The notes under the pieces are model-generated. The model saw only the letters and a list, made by a program, of their open reading frames with translations, ran no database searches and was not told where the DNA came from. The position numbers and the translations under genes are program-made. DNA of 31,597 nt from Sperchopsis tessellata (Eukaryota; Arthropoda; Insecta; Coleoptera; Hydrophilidae), in the NCBI GenBank assembly GCA_033557685.1, contig JAWQRN010000312.1, forward strand, positions 1 to 31,597, written 5' to 3'. Below are positions 12,321 to 22,043 of this stretch, one piece after another (position 1 is the stretch's first letter; each line of letters starts with the position of its first letter).

Positions 12321-12673
12321 CATTTCATTCACTGTTGCAGGGGACATTTTCAAGACATGTAGCTCTTAAAAGTGCTAATTGCATACTGCAATGTAGCTCT
12401 GACAAGTGCTTGCTGCAGGTGCCGACCAGCTATACAAAGTGCAAAGTATATACTGACATGAAGCTCAGTGTATGCCAGCTACATATCTGTCTATACTCAG
12501 CACTTTTTAGAGCTACATGGCAGTCTACAACCAGTCTACTCCAACTTCATGGCAGTTTACACTTAACACTTTTAAGAGTACATATCTTGATAATGTCCCC
12601 TGCAACGGTGGACGAAACGTCGGCAAAAAGAAAGGCCAATACACGGTTATTTCTCAGAAAACCTGAAGATATA
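12321..12673 (+). repeat. Penelope-like terminal repeat, palindromic copy A
   Basis: This is a head-to-head inverted pair. The left arm holds CACTGTTGCAGGGGACATTTTCAAGACATGTAGCTC in pieces from 12330 to 12365. Its complement recurs at 12555-12615 around CTTGATAATGTCCCC and GGTGGACGAAACGTCGGC (12607-12624). Between the arms lie TAGCTCT-like units at 12360, 12394, 12427 and 12461, spaced 33-34 bp. After the box, the common tail reads AAAGAAAGGCCAA...CACGGTTAT...CAGAAAACCTGAAGATAT. It is the best preserved box in the window. The 124-codon frame crossing it is an artefact of the repeat, not a gene. Confidence 0.75.
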
Positions 12674-15600
12674 ATATTTGTTTTTAATAGTTCTACTGTT
12701 TGTTTTTGAAACACTGTTGATGTAAATATATCACGCTACGTTTATTATTGTTGTACACACTTAACAACTATTGAAATTAATGACAAGTTAGATGAAAATA
12801 TAGTAGTAAGTTCCTTTAGCAAAACAATACATTAAAATATTAACAAAAAATTTTTATTTATAAAACATACATGCATAATTTGGTGCTGAAAACTGAAAAT
12901 GATCCTTCTGACTAACATCATTTGTTTAAACATGTGCAGTAAAACACCTGTTATTCGCATCTACACATTGTAATCTAATAAGGGGGTTATACAAAGGAAA
13001 AGATCGCTAAAAATTACAAATTAAAACAATTTGCAAAAACAGATACTTTAAAAGACGTTTGTGAAGCAGAAACCGAAATCTTAATGCGAAGAATAAAATC
13101 TGAACAAAAATGACATTCAGATAAAAACCCAATGATGACAAAATTATTCAAAGCATAAAACAAACAGAGCAAACCAAGCAACGAGCCTCAAGAAAAGTTG
13201 CGACCGATTCGCATAAAAATAAATAAGTTTCTAGCCTAATAACCACTACTTGCGGAGACCAATTAAAGAAGTTATTCAGAAGTTAAATATATTATATTTA
13301 AGCCCTAAGTACAAATAGGTACCACATATTAAATACATGAAACTAACCAGTTAATTAACTAAACAAGTACGACATACCTAAATAATAAAGTTTTATTATC
13401 CACAGAACTATTAGTTACTTCTTCATTCTTTCCTGGTTTGAAACTTTACAAAACAACATGAAACTTTTAAGGACACACTAAAAACATTCAGTTTCAAATA
13501 CTCAACACAACGAAATATCACAGTAAATGTTTAACTCTTCCAAAATAATGATATTTTGTTTGTTAAATTGTTGTTACCGAGTTAACTACAGACACCGAAC
13601 ATACAACCATACCAGATGCAAAATTACAACTGTTGCTTTTTTGTGGTAAAAAAATTGTTTTGCTATTGTAGCGCTTCAAAGCGGCAAAAGCCTGCACTAT
13701 TAACATAAACGTATCAGAGCGCAAACGCAGTGTTGACGTTGTACAGTTTCAGGCAATTTTTCATCATACTAAGCATTAAACCATGTTTTTTGTATTGAAA
13801 TTGCAGTTTGTTTCCTTCTTTTACAATAATTTTAATAATATAGTTACAAAACGGTACTAAAAAGAGCCAGGAATTCATTTTATGTGTGTACTCAGCTTCG
13901 CACAAATAATCTCATATTTATGCTTAAATTTGTTCAGTATGTCAATCTCATACGTATTGTCAAATTTATAAAAACCTTACCACTGTGGATTGAATATGAA
14001 ATTAATTAAGTTATATATGTTTAGTAAAATACGAACATAGTTTAAATAATTAAAATTTATCACAAGTAGTCTCAAACATGCTGACTTGCTTTGTACACGT
14101 CTAACAGTTAGGGTGTAAATACATTTTAATTATAAAGTTTTAGAGGAAAAGAAAAAATGAGAAAGTTTAATAGACACCGAAAGACTTAAGAATTATTAAT
14201 TTGAGATACACTACATTCACAGTTGAAAAACGTTGAGGAACCAAAAAGGAGTAATTGTCTTGAAAAGAATATGTGGAATTTTGAATTATTATTATTTACA
14301 AGAGACTGAGAAGAACCAGTTTAAGTAGCACCGATAAAGAAAGTAATGAAAATCTAGATGAACAAAATGAAAAGAAAATATCAGAGTCTGAAGTCTATGA
14401 TAATGTCAAGAGTGTAAAGAATGAGAAAGAGAAAGAAAAAATAAGTCTTGCCAGGTTATTAAACTATACTATATAATTATTTCTGCTTCAACATTTATTT
14501 GTCTTAATTGTTGTTATTTTTACATTATAAACTTATGTGCGCCACTCACCTGATATTGTATTTGCTATAGTACCATCATCTTTATCATATGTTATGGTGT
14601 CACATAAGATGAAGATCATTTAGATAAACAATTATCCAAAACACATGCCATAAAATTTTGTGAACTTCAACTATCTTGGAAGTTATTTATTTCTTGCTTC
14701 ACAAATCGGATGATGTATTGATTGCACATTTCTGTAGGTAAATAGTATTATCTGGAGATTCTTGAAACCCTAGTAGAAAAAAAAAACTTACCTAAGATGT
14801 GAACAAATATATTTGGTGAATGGTGAACGTGGGGAAAACTACTTGTAAATTAGCAACTTTGTATGTAGTTTGTTCTCATTTTAATTGAAATTTTGTGATA
14901 GCTCAGGTCCAATTCATTTTATACATACCTGCAAATTTAAAAAGGAGTATAAAAAATGTGACCAAAACTCTCAACAGGAGTACGTTAAAATTCAGCGTTA
15001 GAAAGGAATGCATTTTATTAAAATTATTGGTACTATACTAGAGGGTAAAAAAAACGAGATTCAATGTTAATTTTCGATATTTGGGGGCTGTAAAGTAAAA
15101 CTATTTTAATAACCATATAAAAGATTTTATTACATTTAGTTAAATATTTAGTAATATAAACGCAATTGTGAATTACAAAAGGATTTTTTTTTATTTTGTA
15201 GTTTTTAATTGTAGGTACTTACTTTTGTAAGGGAGGAAAGAAATAAATCATGAAACTTCACTGTCTTTCAGTAGACATGATTATAGCAGTTCTTCGTCAA
15301 ATCACAAGCACAGGAAACAATTAATAAAGTAGCACTAGCGGAAAGAAAACAAAATCTTACTGATTGTAACCAATTTTTTATTTACTTCAAAATTCTTCTC
15401 TTTTATCAAAATATAATCTAAACTATATCATTAGTAGCACTTACAAACTAACTACCATTATTTTTTTTTTAAATTTAACAGGAATGTAATTTTATGTACA
15501 GCTTCCTGTAATAGAACTATATGTGCTAATCCTTTACAATCTCTCATACAACGATTTAAATTCGTAAATCTAGTGTATTTATTAAATACAGACAAATATT

Positions 15601-16045
15601 ACATGAATAGATGTTACTGCAAATTTATAATTTCAAAAGGATATTTTCCACCAGGATTTCCCTGGCCTGAATAGACGTATTACTTAATTTCAATTAGCAG
15701 AAATAAAACTAAAATTCGAAAATAAAGGCTTTTCCATTTCAAACTGGAATTTTCTTGCAAAATTTAATTTCTTTTCATAAGTAAAACCCCTAATTCGGTG
15801 TAGCTCTAAAACATGCATATATTCAAAGGGTTAACTTCAGGTAGCATTTGACTTGATATTGGAAATATCCGGCTAAAGTTTAATTGTTTGGAAGTTCAAA
15901 AATCGCCTTATGTTAATTATCCCACGACAGTTTCCGAAGTGTAAACGAAACAAGTGTACAAAATGACAAATGCCATATTGAATATTTTAGAAACAAAATA
16001 AGAAAGTAAACTTATCTAGCACCAAATGTTGTAAAATTTAATACA
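12674..16045. other. AT-rich stretch upstream of the Ndfip start
   Basis: No convincing gene. The last few hundred bases should contain the Ndfip promoter and 5' UTR, but no clear TATA box or initiator could be picked out against the AT background. A possible acidic/lysine-rich exon at 14303-14454 is listed separately. Long A and T runs are frequent. Confidence 0.45.
14303..14454 (+). CDS. Possible isolated exon, Lys/Glu/Ser-rich (weak)
   Basis: An open frame without a start runs from about 14290 to the TAA at about 14471. It encodes a charged stretch including SSTDKESNENLDEQNEKK and SVKNEKEKEKISLAR. It is preceded by TTATTATTTACAAG, a passable acceptor, and CCAG/GTTATT at 14451-14460 is a poor donor. 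Composition is purine-rich and less repetitive than its surroundings. There is no family resemblance and no partner exon, so it may simply be a chance open frame in A-rich DNA. Confidence 0.18.
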
Positions 16046-16087
16046 ATGGATAGCAATAATAGAAACCTTAGTAGTCCTACAAATACG
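16046..16087 (+). CDS. Ndfip: Ndfip homologue, exon 1 (start codon exon)
   Basis: Start ATG at 16046 has A at -3 and G at +4, a good eukaryotic initiation context. It encodes MDSNNRNLSSPTNT (14 residues) and ends in phase 0 at ACG, followed directly by the donor GTAGGT (16088). Reading through would hit TAG after eight intron codons, so splicing is required. The acceptor TTCTAG at 16139-16144 defines a 57-bp intron, in the normal short-intron range for insects, and exon 2 resumes in the same phase. Exon 1 itself is not conserved; its call depends on the joined frame with the recognisable exon 2. Confidence 0.65.
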
Positions 16088-16144
16088 GTAGGTTCGATTT
16101 ATAATAGTTTTTAGTTCCTTATTAATTTTTAAATATTATTCTAG
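16088..16144 (+). other. Ndfip intron 1 (57 bp)
   Basis: GTAGGT donor and ATTATTCTAG acceptor with a T-rich 3' half. It is phase 0 and contains an in-frame TAG. A second AG lies five bases downstream (16148-16149), but using it would shift the frame, so 16145 is taken as the first exon base. Confidence 0.6.
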
Positions 16145-16381
16145 TCTAGTCAAGTAGAAAATATTGATGAAAATGAGGTCACAGCTGCTGTACCACAGAT
16201 ACCTGAACTACCAAATGTGGGCTTTGTTGTAAGCTCTACTAGTGATGATATTCCACCACCAAAGGCCGACTTTTCAGCACCACCCCCATATGAAGTAGCA
16301 ACTGCATTGCCCACATACGAGGAAGTACAACAAGAAAAGCGTCTAGAGGCTCAAGGTATAGCTTTACCACCTACAACTCGG
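16145..16381 (+). CDS. Ndfip: Ndfip homologue, exon 2 (PY-motif region)
   Basis: The exon encodes 79 residues (protein positions 15-93). Ndfip proteins are Golgi/endosome three-pass membrane adaptors that recruit and activate NEDD4-family HECT ubiquitin ligases. Their cytosolic N-terminus presents PPxY/LPxY motifs to WW domains. Seen here: PPPY at residues 60-63 and LPTY at 69-72 inside APPPYEVATALPTYEEVQQE, the spacing and context (PPxYxVATxLPxYxE) characteristic of the family. Upstream is an acidic, proline-containing linker. The exon ends at CGG with consensus donor GTAAGT (16382), phase 0. The three membrane segments, normally following within 50-60 residues, were not found in the remaining 15 kb. 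Most likely they lie beyond the window; a truncated copy cannot be excluded. The frame is intact and its codons look constrained. Confidence 0.85.
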
Positions 16382-16990
16382 GTAAGTTTTCTTTTAAATC
16401 TGCCGGGTCATTAAACTTGCTTATTTTCTAGCTGATTTATAAGATAACATCTATTGATAGATATTAACTTATCATAATATCTTAGGATTATTATGAAGGT
16501 AACATTGGTTTGGTTTCTTTTGTTTATATTTATAGTGTACTGGGTTGCATTTATAACTTCCATCCTCAGAAGTGTATTAGTTGAGTTCGAGATTGTAGGT
16601 TTTGCATGTTAATTTATATTAAAAATCGATTCACTAAAAATTGACGTACACTTTTTAAAGTTCGGGATGTAGGATGTACTCTTACCTGAAAAAGATGTTT
16701 TGAAATTATCATATCATGTGGATATGTACTTTGATTTTATCAATATTAGCATTTCATGACCTTGATTAAGTTCTTGCAGTTGATTTTATAAGATGTAATT
16801 TACATATTTTATTTCATTGAACAAACATTTTTGTACTATCTATTTTCCATATAAGCACTATGATTATAACACCCTTCTAACAAGCTTATAACACAAATGC
16901 TCAATGGCTCTCAAAGCATGATGGACACTTACCTATAATTATTTTATATATTTATTGACTATTGCAATTTGCCGTTGATTGGTGAAAGAT
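16382..16990 (+). other. Start of Ndfip intron 2; nothing else recognised
   Basis: The intron opens with GTAAGTTTTC. Nothing coding was recognised up to the non-LTR relic. If the gene is intact, everything from here to the right edge is intronic. Confidence 0.45.
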
Positions 16991-17194
16991 TAATTTCAAC
17001 CTCTGTCCTATTATTTCAGGTCAAAGAGCTTCCTACTTATATAAAAGTTTTCAGCTGTTGTTATCATCAGTTTAGTTTTTTCATTATTTACTTACAGTTA
17101 ATCTTGCTTTCTCAGCATTACTCTTCACTTTCCTAAGTGACTGTATAGTTTGATTCAATATATCCCCTAATTTTTGTCAGTTGACTTGTCGATT

Positions 17195-18850
17195 CTCTGC
17201 ATTGTTTGAGTTAAAATGATAATTCAGACTCTCCGTTTGCTATTTATCTCTTCTAGTGTCAATTTCGTAATTCTTATCAATTTTTCCAGGACTAAAGATT
17301 TTGAGATTTTTTCCCTAATAACTCTTTCTAAGTAAGGCATACACATCATTAACCAAACTCCATGAAAAGTTGATAATCAGCTACTCAATACTTACTGTAC
17401 ATCTTTAATATTCTTCAAATTGTAAATATCTGTTCTATTGTTGATCGGTTCTTTAGAAATCCATTCTGGATTCTCCCAGAACCTCTTCCGCATAACTTTC
17501 TATCCTCTATAGTTTATAGAATTCTGTCGATCTTTGTTCTTGTATTATAAACATCCTTTTCATTGATTTTCAGGTTTTTGGCTTTTCTATTTTCTGATGT
17601 TTCGTTCATCGTTGCAAGGGATATTATCAAAGCATGTAGCTCTTAGAAGTGCTAAGTGTAGACTGCCATGTAGCTCTGAAAAGTGATAGGTGTGGGTGCC
17701 GACCAGCTCTAAAAAAGGTTATGTATAGACTGATATGTAGCTCTCAGAAGTGGTAGTGATAGAATTTCTATGTCCCCTGCTACGGTGTACGAAACAAAAA
17801 GAAAAGCCAACACACAGTTATCTCCCGGAAAACCTGAAGATATCTACTGTGGCCGTGGAAGTGTATGTACTGAATTCTTACCAATTCTTCGTCTTTGCTT
17901 CACCATTTCCCAATCTTTTAACAGCTGTTTAGTGAATTCCACTCATTTCTTCTGGTTATCATTACCTACTATCTCTAAGGCCATCTCTGAATTGACAAAT
18001 TTAGATTTCAGGATTTAGGAATTTTAATTTAGAGAATATGACGAAGTCTAATCGTGAAATGGAGGCTTTCCATGGTAGTAGCTGAAGACTATAATTTTTT
18101 CTAAACTATGGACAATTGTGTTTTATTGTAGGGTTTTAAGGATATGCGATAATTTCTGTATTTGAATATTTCAATATAAAGTGTAGTTTCAAGTTCAAAT
18201 TCTTTCATAAAAAATTTGACATTTTGCTATAAATATAACAAAGTAGAATCACAGTAACTAGTTTAATATTTTTACTCAAATTAGCACTTAGAATACATCG
18301 TAATAACCTGATTAGACTGCTATTATTTTTTGTCAACGACTGGTATCGCTTCCTAACTGTCTTGATCTTTTGGAAGAATTTGCATATTTATTTTCCTCAA
18401 TACTTTGTCTTTATTACTATTACCTTTTGTCTTTCTTATTGTTGTTTATTAATATTACTAATATTATTGGCTTTGATTATCTCTCTCCTAAATTCTTCTG
18501 TACTTTACCCAGTTCTTTTCTGCAAAACTTTGTATTTCATTTTATTGGGCTATCTTTCTTTTAGTATCATACCAACAACTACTTCCATTTGATATCTTGT
18601 TTCAAGTACTTTCAGCTGTATTGTATTTATTCTATGTCTCTATCTCACTTTAATGTTCTTGTATTGGTGTAACACTCTCTTTCTCCGTTACATTTACAAT
18701 ATTTGTCTTTTATAACATTTTGTTTCTTGATATTACACTTGTTTGTTCTCTGGCTGTTGATAATTTCTATCTATATTTCATTCTAATCATAAAATTATCA
18801 GAATTAAAGCCTGTGTCTTGCAAACTGCTCTGAGCTATGAACACATGACA
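17195..18850 (-). pseudogene. Non-LTR retrotransposon relic, split by a later repeat
   Basis: On the minus strand, 18840-18750 reads GFNSDNFMIRMKYR, like the conserved SDH(F/Y) end of an AP endonuclease. It is followed at 18560-18300 by a lysine-rich linker with FAEKNWVKYRR. Below the inserted repeat at 17565-17873, the reverse transcriptase begins: CGRGSGRIQNGFLKNRSTIE with EQIFT (about 17490-17425), matching the QxGFRKGRST.DQIFTL block. Then comes LVLEKLIRITKLTLEEI (about 17300-17245), matching the EFG.P.KLI.L.KMTLE block. The catalytic YADD region is not seen. Many stops and frame changes make it dead. Such elements encode an endonuclease and RT for target-primed reverse transcription; clade not assigned. 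The RT blocks are convincing, the endonuclease end less so. Confidence 0.6.
17565..17873 (+). repeat. Penelope-like terminal repeat, palindromic copy B
   Basis: The left arm is reversed (GGCTTTTCTATTTTCTGATG, then TTTCGTTCATCGTTGC) and the right arm forward (ATGTCCCCTGCTACGGTG, then TACGAAAC at 17788-17795). Four TAGCTCT/CAGCTCT units at 17637, 17671, 17704 and 17738 give a 34, 33, 34 bp period. The right tail CTCCCGGAAAACCTGAAGAT continues to GGCCGTGGAAGTGTATGTAC. It interrupts the minus-strand non-LTR relic, so it inserted later. Confidence 0.75.
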
Positions 18851-18859
18851 TTTACTTTA

Positions 18860-19465
18860 ATCTGAAGTAAGTAGATCATAACAGTTGCAATGTCGGTCAA
18901 AATTTAAATATGTAGCCCTTTATATTCAATTACGTTTAAAATTCCATTGGAAAATCTCATATTAATAATAAAATTAGTAACAAATTTTAAATCATACATT
19001 AATGCATTTTATGCCCATCCAGCATTGTATTTAGGGTACTAATTTTATAAAAATATAATATTATATCCAATGTTCAAAACAAAAATTACTTTACTTTCTG
19101 ATGCTGAGTATGAGGTGAAAATGCAAAATAGGACAATACAATATTGCACATTTGGTCCTTTTACTGTAAGTTGGATCCTTATTGCCATGAGTATTTAATG
19201 AATTTTTGCTTTACGAATCCTAGACAAGTTTAGAACTTATATAATAAATTTATATTTCTTTTATTTTCCATTAAATGTGTCAACTGTATGACAATATTTT
19301 TTGGAAGTGAGATGAGTTTTTTTTAAAATGTACCTATTATCTGTTTATTTCCTTTCAGAGTTGGTATTTATGTAGACTTTCATGTAATAATTTTAATTTA
19401 ATGTATCTAAATTATATTATTTTTTTTTCATTATTGTAATTATATTATTATTATTTTAGTCATAG
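18860..19465. other. AT-rich stretch, nothing recognised
   Basis: Long T runs and no coding signal on either strand. Confidence 0.4.
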
Positions 19466-19670
19466 GAAAGGTAATTTTGATGAAAATCGTATAGAGGCTG
19501 ATATAAGTGATGATATTTCATCCAATATTGCAAGGGACATTTTCATAGGAAGCAATGTTACTTCAATGAATCAACTTAACACATTGATCCGGAATTTGTA
19601 TAGACCCTGATTATATAGGCATGGATGAGGGTGGAGCATGTGCACTTATAAGGCTCTTTTGTGTTTTGAT
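19466..19670 (-). repeat. Penelope-like terminal repeat, copy G (left flank)
   Basis: It aligns with copy E (29900-30130) through TAGAGGCTGAT, GATATTTCATCC (19512-19523), ATTGCAAGGGACATTTT and GCAATGTTACTTCAAT. It continues into CCCTGATTATATAGG...GATGAGGGTGG...CATGTGC. The same continuation occurs inverted in copy H (20163-20240). The repeat is taken as minus because the GAAAC box reads on that strand. Confidence 0.65.
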
Positions 19671-19854
19671 GGTTGATAACGTGTGTAGAAGTGAAGTAGC
19701 AAAAGGAAGATGTAAAACAGTCATCTCTGTTAATGTTAATGGGGCGACAACCTTAGTGGTTTCTCTGAATTTTTTAGTGAAATAGGAAACTCATAATCCA
19801 AGACTTGATATCGTCGAACAAAATGGTATGATCTGTTTCATTTTTATTGTGTAT

Positions 19855-20130
19855 TATGATCAAGATGAGTACAACGTTCATGCTATTTGTCTAAAGTAGC
19901 AATAATTTTGTGCTTGTGTTGGTCATATTATTCAATCAGCTGTATCTGAACATCGCCATGAAGTAGGTCTTACCAATATAGTCGATGATAATAAAGTCTT
20001 CGCCCAAGAGCTTCTCTATTTTCCAAGAAATTTTAAAGATGTCATTGAAGTTTATATTCACACCAACAACATTAATATAGATGATGGTTTTTAAATTCTG
20101 ATGACTTACAAGCGTTCCCTAGCTCACTGC
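19855..20130 (+). pseudogene. Penelope-like GIY-YIG endonuclease relic
   Basis: The plus frame (codons starting at 19861) reads EYNVHAICLK, two stops, CACVGHIIQSAVSEHRHEV, then NIVDDNKVFAQELLYF, PRNFKDVIEVYIHTNNIN and DDGF, stop at 20092. The same frame continues ILMTYKRSLAHC. This order matches the C-terminal GIY-YIG domain of Penelope-like elements: a C-x-Y(V/I)G core, an R/SEH block, a long spacer, then R...EA(I/V)EI....N.N..DG...L...W. The G of VGH, the EH and the arginine of PRNFKDVIE are visible. The domain nicks target DNA for insertion. The RT that normally precedes it is absent upstream. It lies between two opposed terminal repeats (copies G and H). Three in-frame stops mark it as dead. 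Family call is from motif order only. Confidence 0.6.
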
Positions 20131-20162
20131 TTTCCTTTTACACAAGGTATCACCCATTCAAA

Positions 20163-20380
20163 TTAAAATGCACTACACTAGCGCACATCCCCCATCCCTA
20201 CTCAATCTTATATAAACAGGGTTTAACCAGTAATCGGTAAGTGTGATGAGTTTATTTCTTAAAGGAACATCACAAATGTCCCTTGCAGCAGGGGACGAAA
20301 CATTGAGACTTTTCAGAACCTCTCCATAGTTTCCACCGGGAAGCACCTTTTCTATAGTTAGGAACCGTAGCAGTCTTTTA
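20163..20380 (+). repeat. Penelope-like terminal repeat, copy H (right flank)
   Basis: It reads as the reverse complement of copies E and G: CCCTGTTTATATAAGATT...CACTTACCG, then ATGTCCCTTGCAGCAGG, GGGGACGAAAC (20291-20301), TTTTCAGAACCTCTCCATAG, TTTCCACCGGGAAGCACC and AACCGTAGCAGTC. Paired with copy G it forms about 200-bp inverted termini around the GIY-YIG relic. The 83-codon minus frame here (20173-20424) is repeat sequence, not a gene. Confidence 0.7.
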
Positions 20381-20690
20381 CATGTAATAACTATAGCTAT
20401 TTCACGTAGCATAATTTGAAACATACTTCTATTAATTTTACTCCTGATCAGGTGGTGGGGTCAGAAAGAAGCAAAGGTTCGAGGACAGACGACTGGCGAG
20501 TTCTGCGCAAGTAAAGGATAGCTTAAGAAAATCTGTAGTTTGCACGAACTTCATAATGTACACTAATAAACAATAAACTTTTAACTAAATAACAGTACAT
20601 ACGCATTTTACTTCATCCCATTTGTTACTTACTCTTACAGTAGGTATTATTACTATAAAGAAGTAACACACCAGTTTCTTAAAAAAGCAG
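20381..20690. other. Short spacer, nothing recognised
   Basis: A patch at 20450-20540 is less AT-rich, but no protein or RNA feature was recognised. Confidence 0.4.
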
Positions 20691-20949
20691 TAGAAAAGGT
20701 GTTTCAAAATGTATGTATCAGAGGTCAATTATTGGATCTGTGCTTTTTGCCATATACACTATTACAACCTATCACTGGAGGTTAGTGCATCCATGGATTT
20801 GTATGCATGTGACACCTATCTACTTTCTTTGTTCTTATAACAATATCATTGTCCAACAAAAATCCATTACAGACACACTAAAGAAGCTGCAGGAGTGGTC
20901 TCAAATAAATAGCCTTAGATTTAAGTTACAGGAGATTTTTAGCTATTAG
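20690..20949 (+). pseudogene. Non-LTR reverse transcriptase fragment (plus strand)
   Basis: The plus frame from about 20713 reads YQRSIIGSVLFAIY, resembling the VPQGS(I/V)LGPLLF.IY block of jockey/CR1-type reverse transcriptases. A degenerate stretch follows where the A/YADD catalytic box should be (YFLCSYNNIIVQQ), then SITDTLKKLQEWSQINSLRF, matching the L..L..W...N.L..N segment after the active site. It ends in stops at 20947. The aspartates are not preserved and the fragment is only about 80 codons. It is the one non-LTR relic here that is sense to Ndfip. Confidence 0.55.
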
Positions 20950-21517
20950 GGAGCCTGCACTTAATAATGAAGATTTTACCTTCAGCTCAGTATACTTTGC
21001 TAGGTTCCTGTGAGTTTTATAGATTATATTCTCAACTATTAGGTTCCAAACATCAGCAACTCTTTTTGTCGCTGCCATTACCACTGGAAGAGTTCGTGCA
21101 TATGCCCTATCGAGTAGTCGTTCACTTGTGAACTCAGTTTTGTGTTACATTTGTGGAGTGATTGAATTTGATTGTGATGTAAACTACTATAATGTAAATT
21201 GTTATTTTTGACGATGTTAAAATTTTGTGTTTATTTGCTAATAAAGTATTTTTTCTTTCAATACTGTAGCATTATCTTCTAGGGAAACTTCATTGAATCA
21301 GGAACAGTGTTTGTGCTTCAAAACAGTTTTTGTTTATGAAAAGGAATAATTACCTTACCATGTACATATATTTTTGAGTGAATCAGGTCTTTGTGAAAGC
21401 ATTACACATTTTTCACTCCATATTTGAGAACTAATGTCCATCATATTGAAATAGGAGATATTTATATTGTCTTGGCTTGTACACATCATACCACGCATGT
21501 GGATAGAGTTACGTCTA
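20950..21517. other. Gene-free; possible 3' tail of the RT fragment
   Basis: No frame was recognised. AATAAAGT at about 21240 could be a polyadenylation signal belonging to the retroelement, but this is unsupported in such AT-rich DNA. Confidence 0.3.
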
Positions 21518-21524
21518 TTAAATG

Positions 21525-21600
21525 TAATAGACTTCCATGGTTCTTATCTACCTGAATGTTATTACCAGGTGAAAACCATGTAGAGGCTCTGATAAGGGCG
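21525..21600 (-). repeat. Penelope-like terminal repeat, fragment F
   Basis: ATAGACTTCCATGGTTCTTAT, ACCTGAATGTTATTACCAGG and CATGTAGAGGCTCTGATAAG match copy E at 29900-29970 base for base over most of its length. The GAAAC box part is missing; the match stops at GGGCG. Confidence 0.7.
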
Positions 21601-21632
21601 TTACATCTATTATTTATAACATTAATAGAAGA

Positions 21633-21668
21633 AGCATATAATCAGAGAGGTAGAAATATCATATTTAA
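21633..21668. repeat. Left copy of a ~38-bp direct repeat
   Basis: AGCATATAATCAGAGAGGTA followed by GAAATATCATATTTAAT is matched at 23329-23368 by a copy differing at a few bases and small gaps. The Tc1-like element lies between the two copies. Confidence 0.5.
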
Positions 21669-21802
21669 TAGATCAAGTTCGAGGCTTCGGAATGTGCTAT
21701 TTGCTCAGTGTGTAGGTTTATTGACAAAGTAGTGGCATTCTTCGAAACAAATATCTAGACTATTCATACACCGCTGGAATAATTTTGTGATGCATTCTAC
21801 TA

Positions 21803-21985
21803 CACTCGTGTTCAAAAAAAACCAGACACTTATCTTTTTCCATTTATTCGGTGTAAAACAAAAAAATCGGGTGTATGTTTTAATAATTTTGTATTATAAG
21901 AACCTCATGTGTAAAATCACAAAAATAAAATTAAATAAACATTTCTTTTAAGTAACAATAAATTGAAAAAAACAGAAAACTTTAC
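21803..21985. repeat. Tc1-like left terminal inverted repeat
   Basis: It pairs with 22987-23155. The outer 70 bases differ at only a few positions. An insertion of about 16 bases near 21870 is the main length difference. Confidence 0.85.
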
Positions 21986-22043
21986 AAAATCAAGAAAATT
22001 CAATGTACTTATAGATTTGCTTAAAACACTTTTAAGCTATCAT

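Noticed and set aside
12335..12709. 124-codon open frame on plus, the longest in the window
   Set aside because: It lies wholly within palindromic repeat copy A. Its residues follow the repeat units and the same pieces recur in copies B and C in other frames.
16089..16100. GGTTCGATT resembling a tRNA T-arm
   Set aside because: It sits at the Ndfip intron 1 donor, with no acceptor stem, D-arm or anticodon arm around it.
18362..18592. Hydrophobic 76-codon frame that looks like membrane helices (possible Ndfip membrane exon)
   Set aside because: It is the T-rich antisense shadow of the lysine-rich linker of the minus-strand non-LTR relic and lacks the conserved Ndfip membrane blocks.
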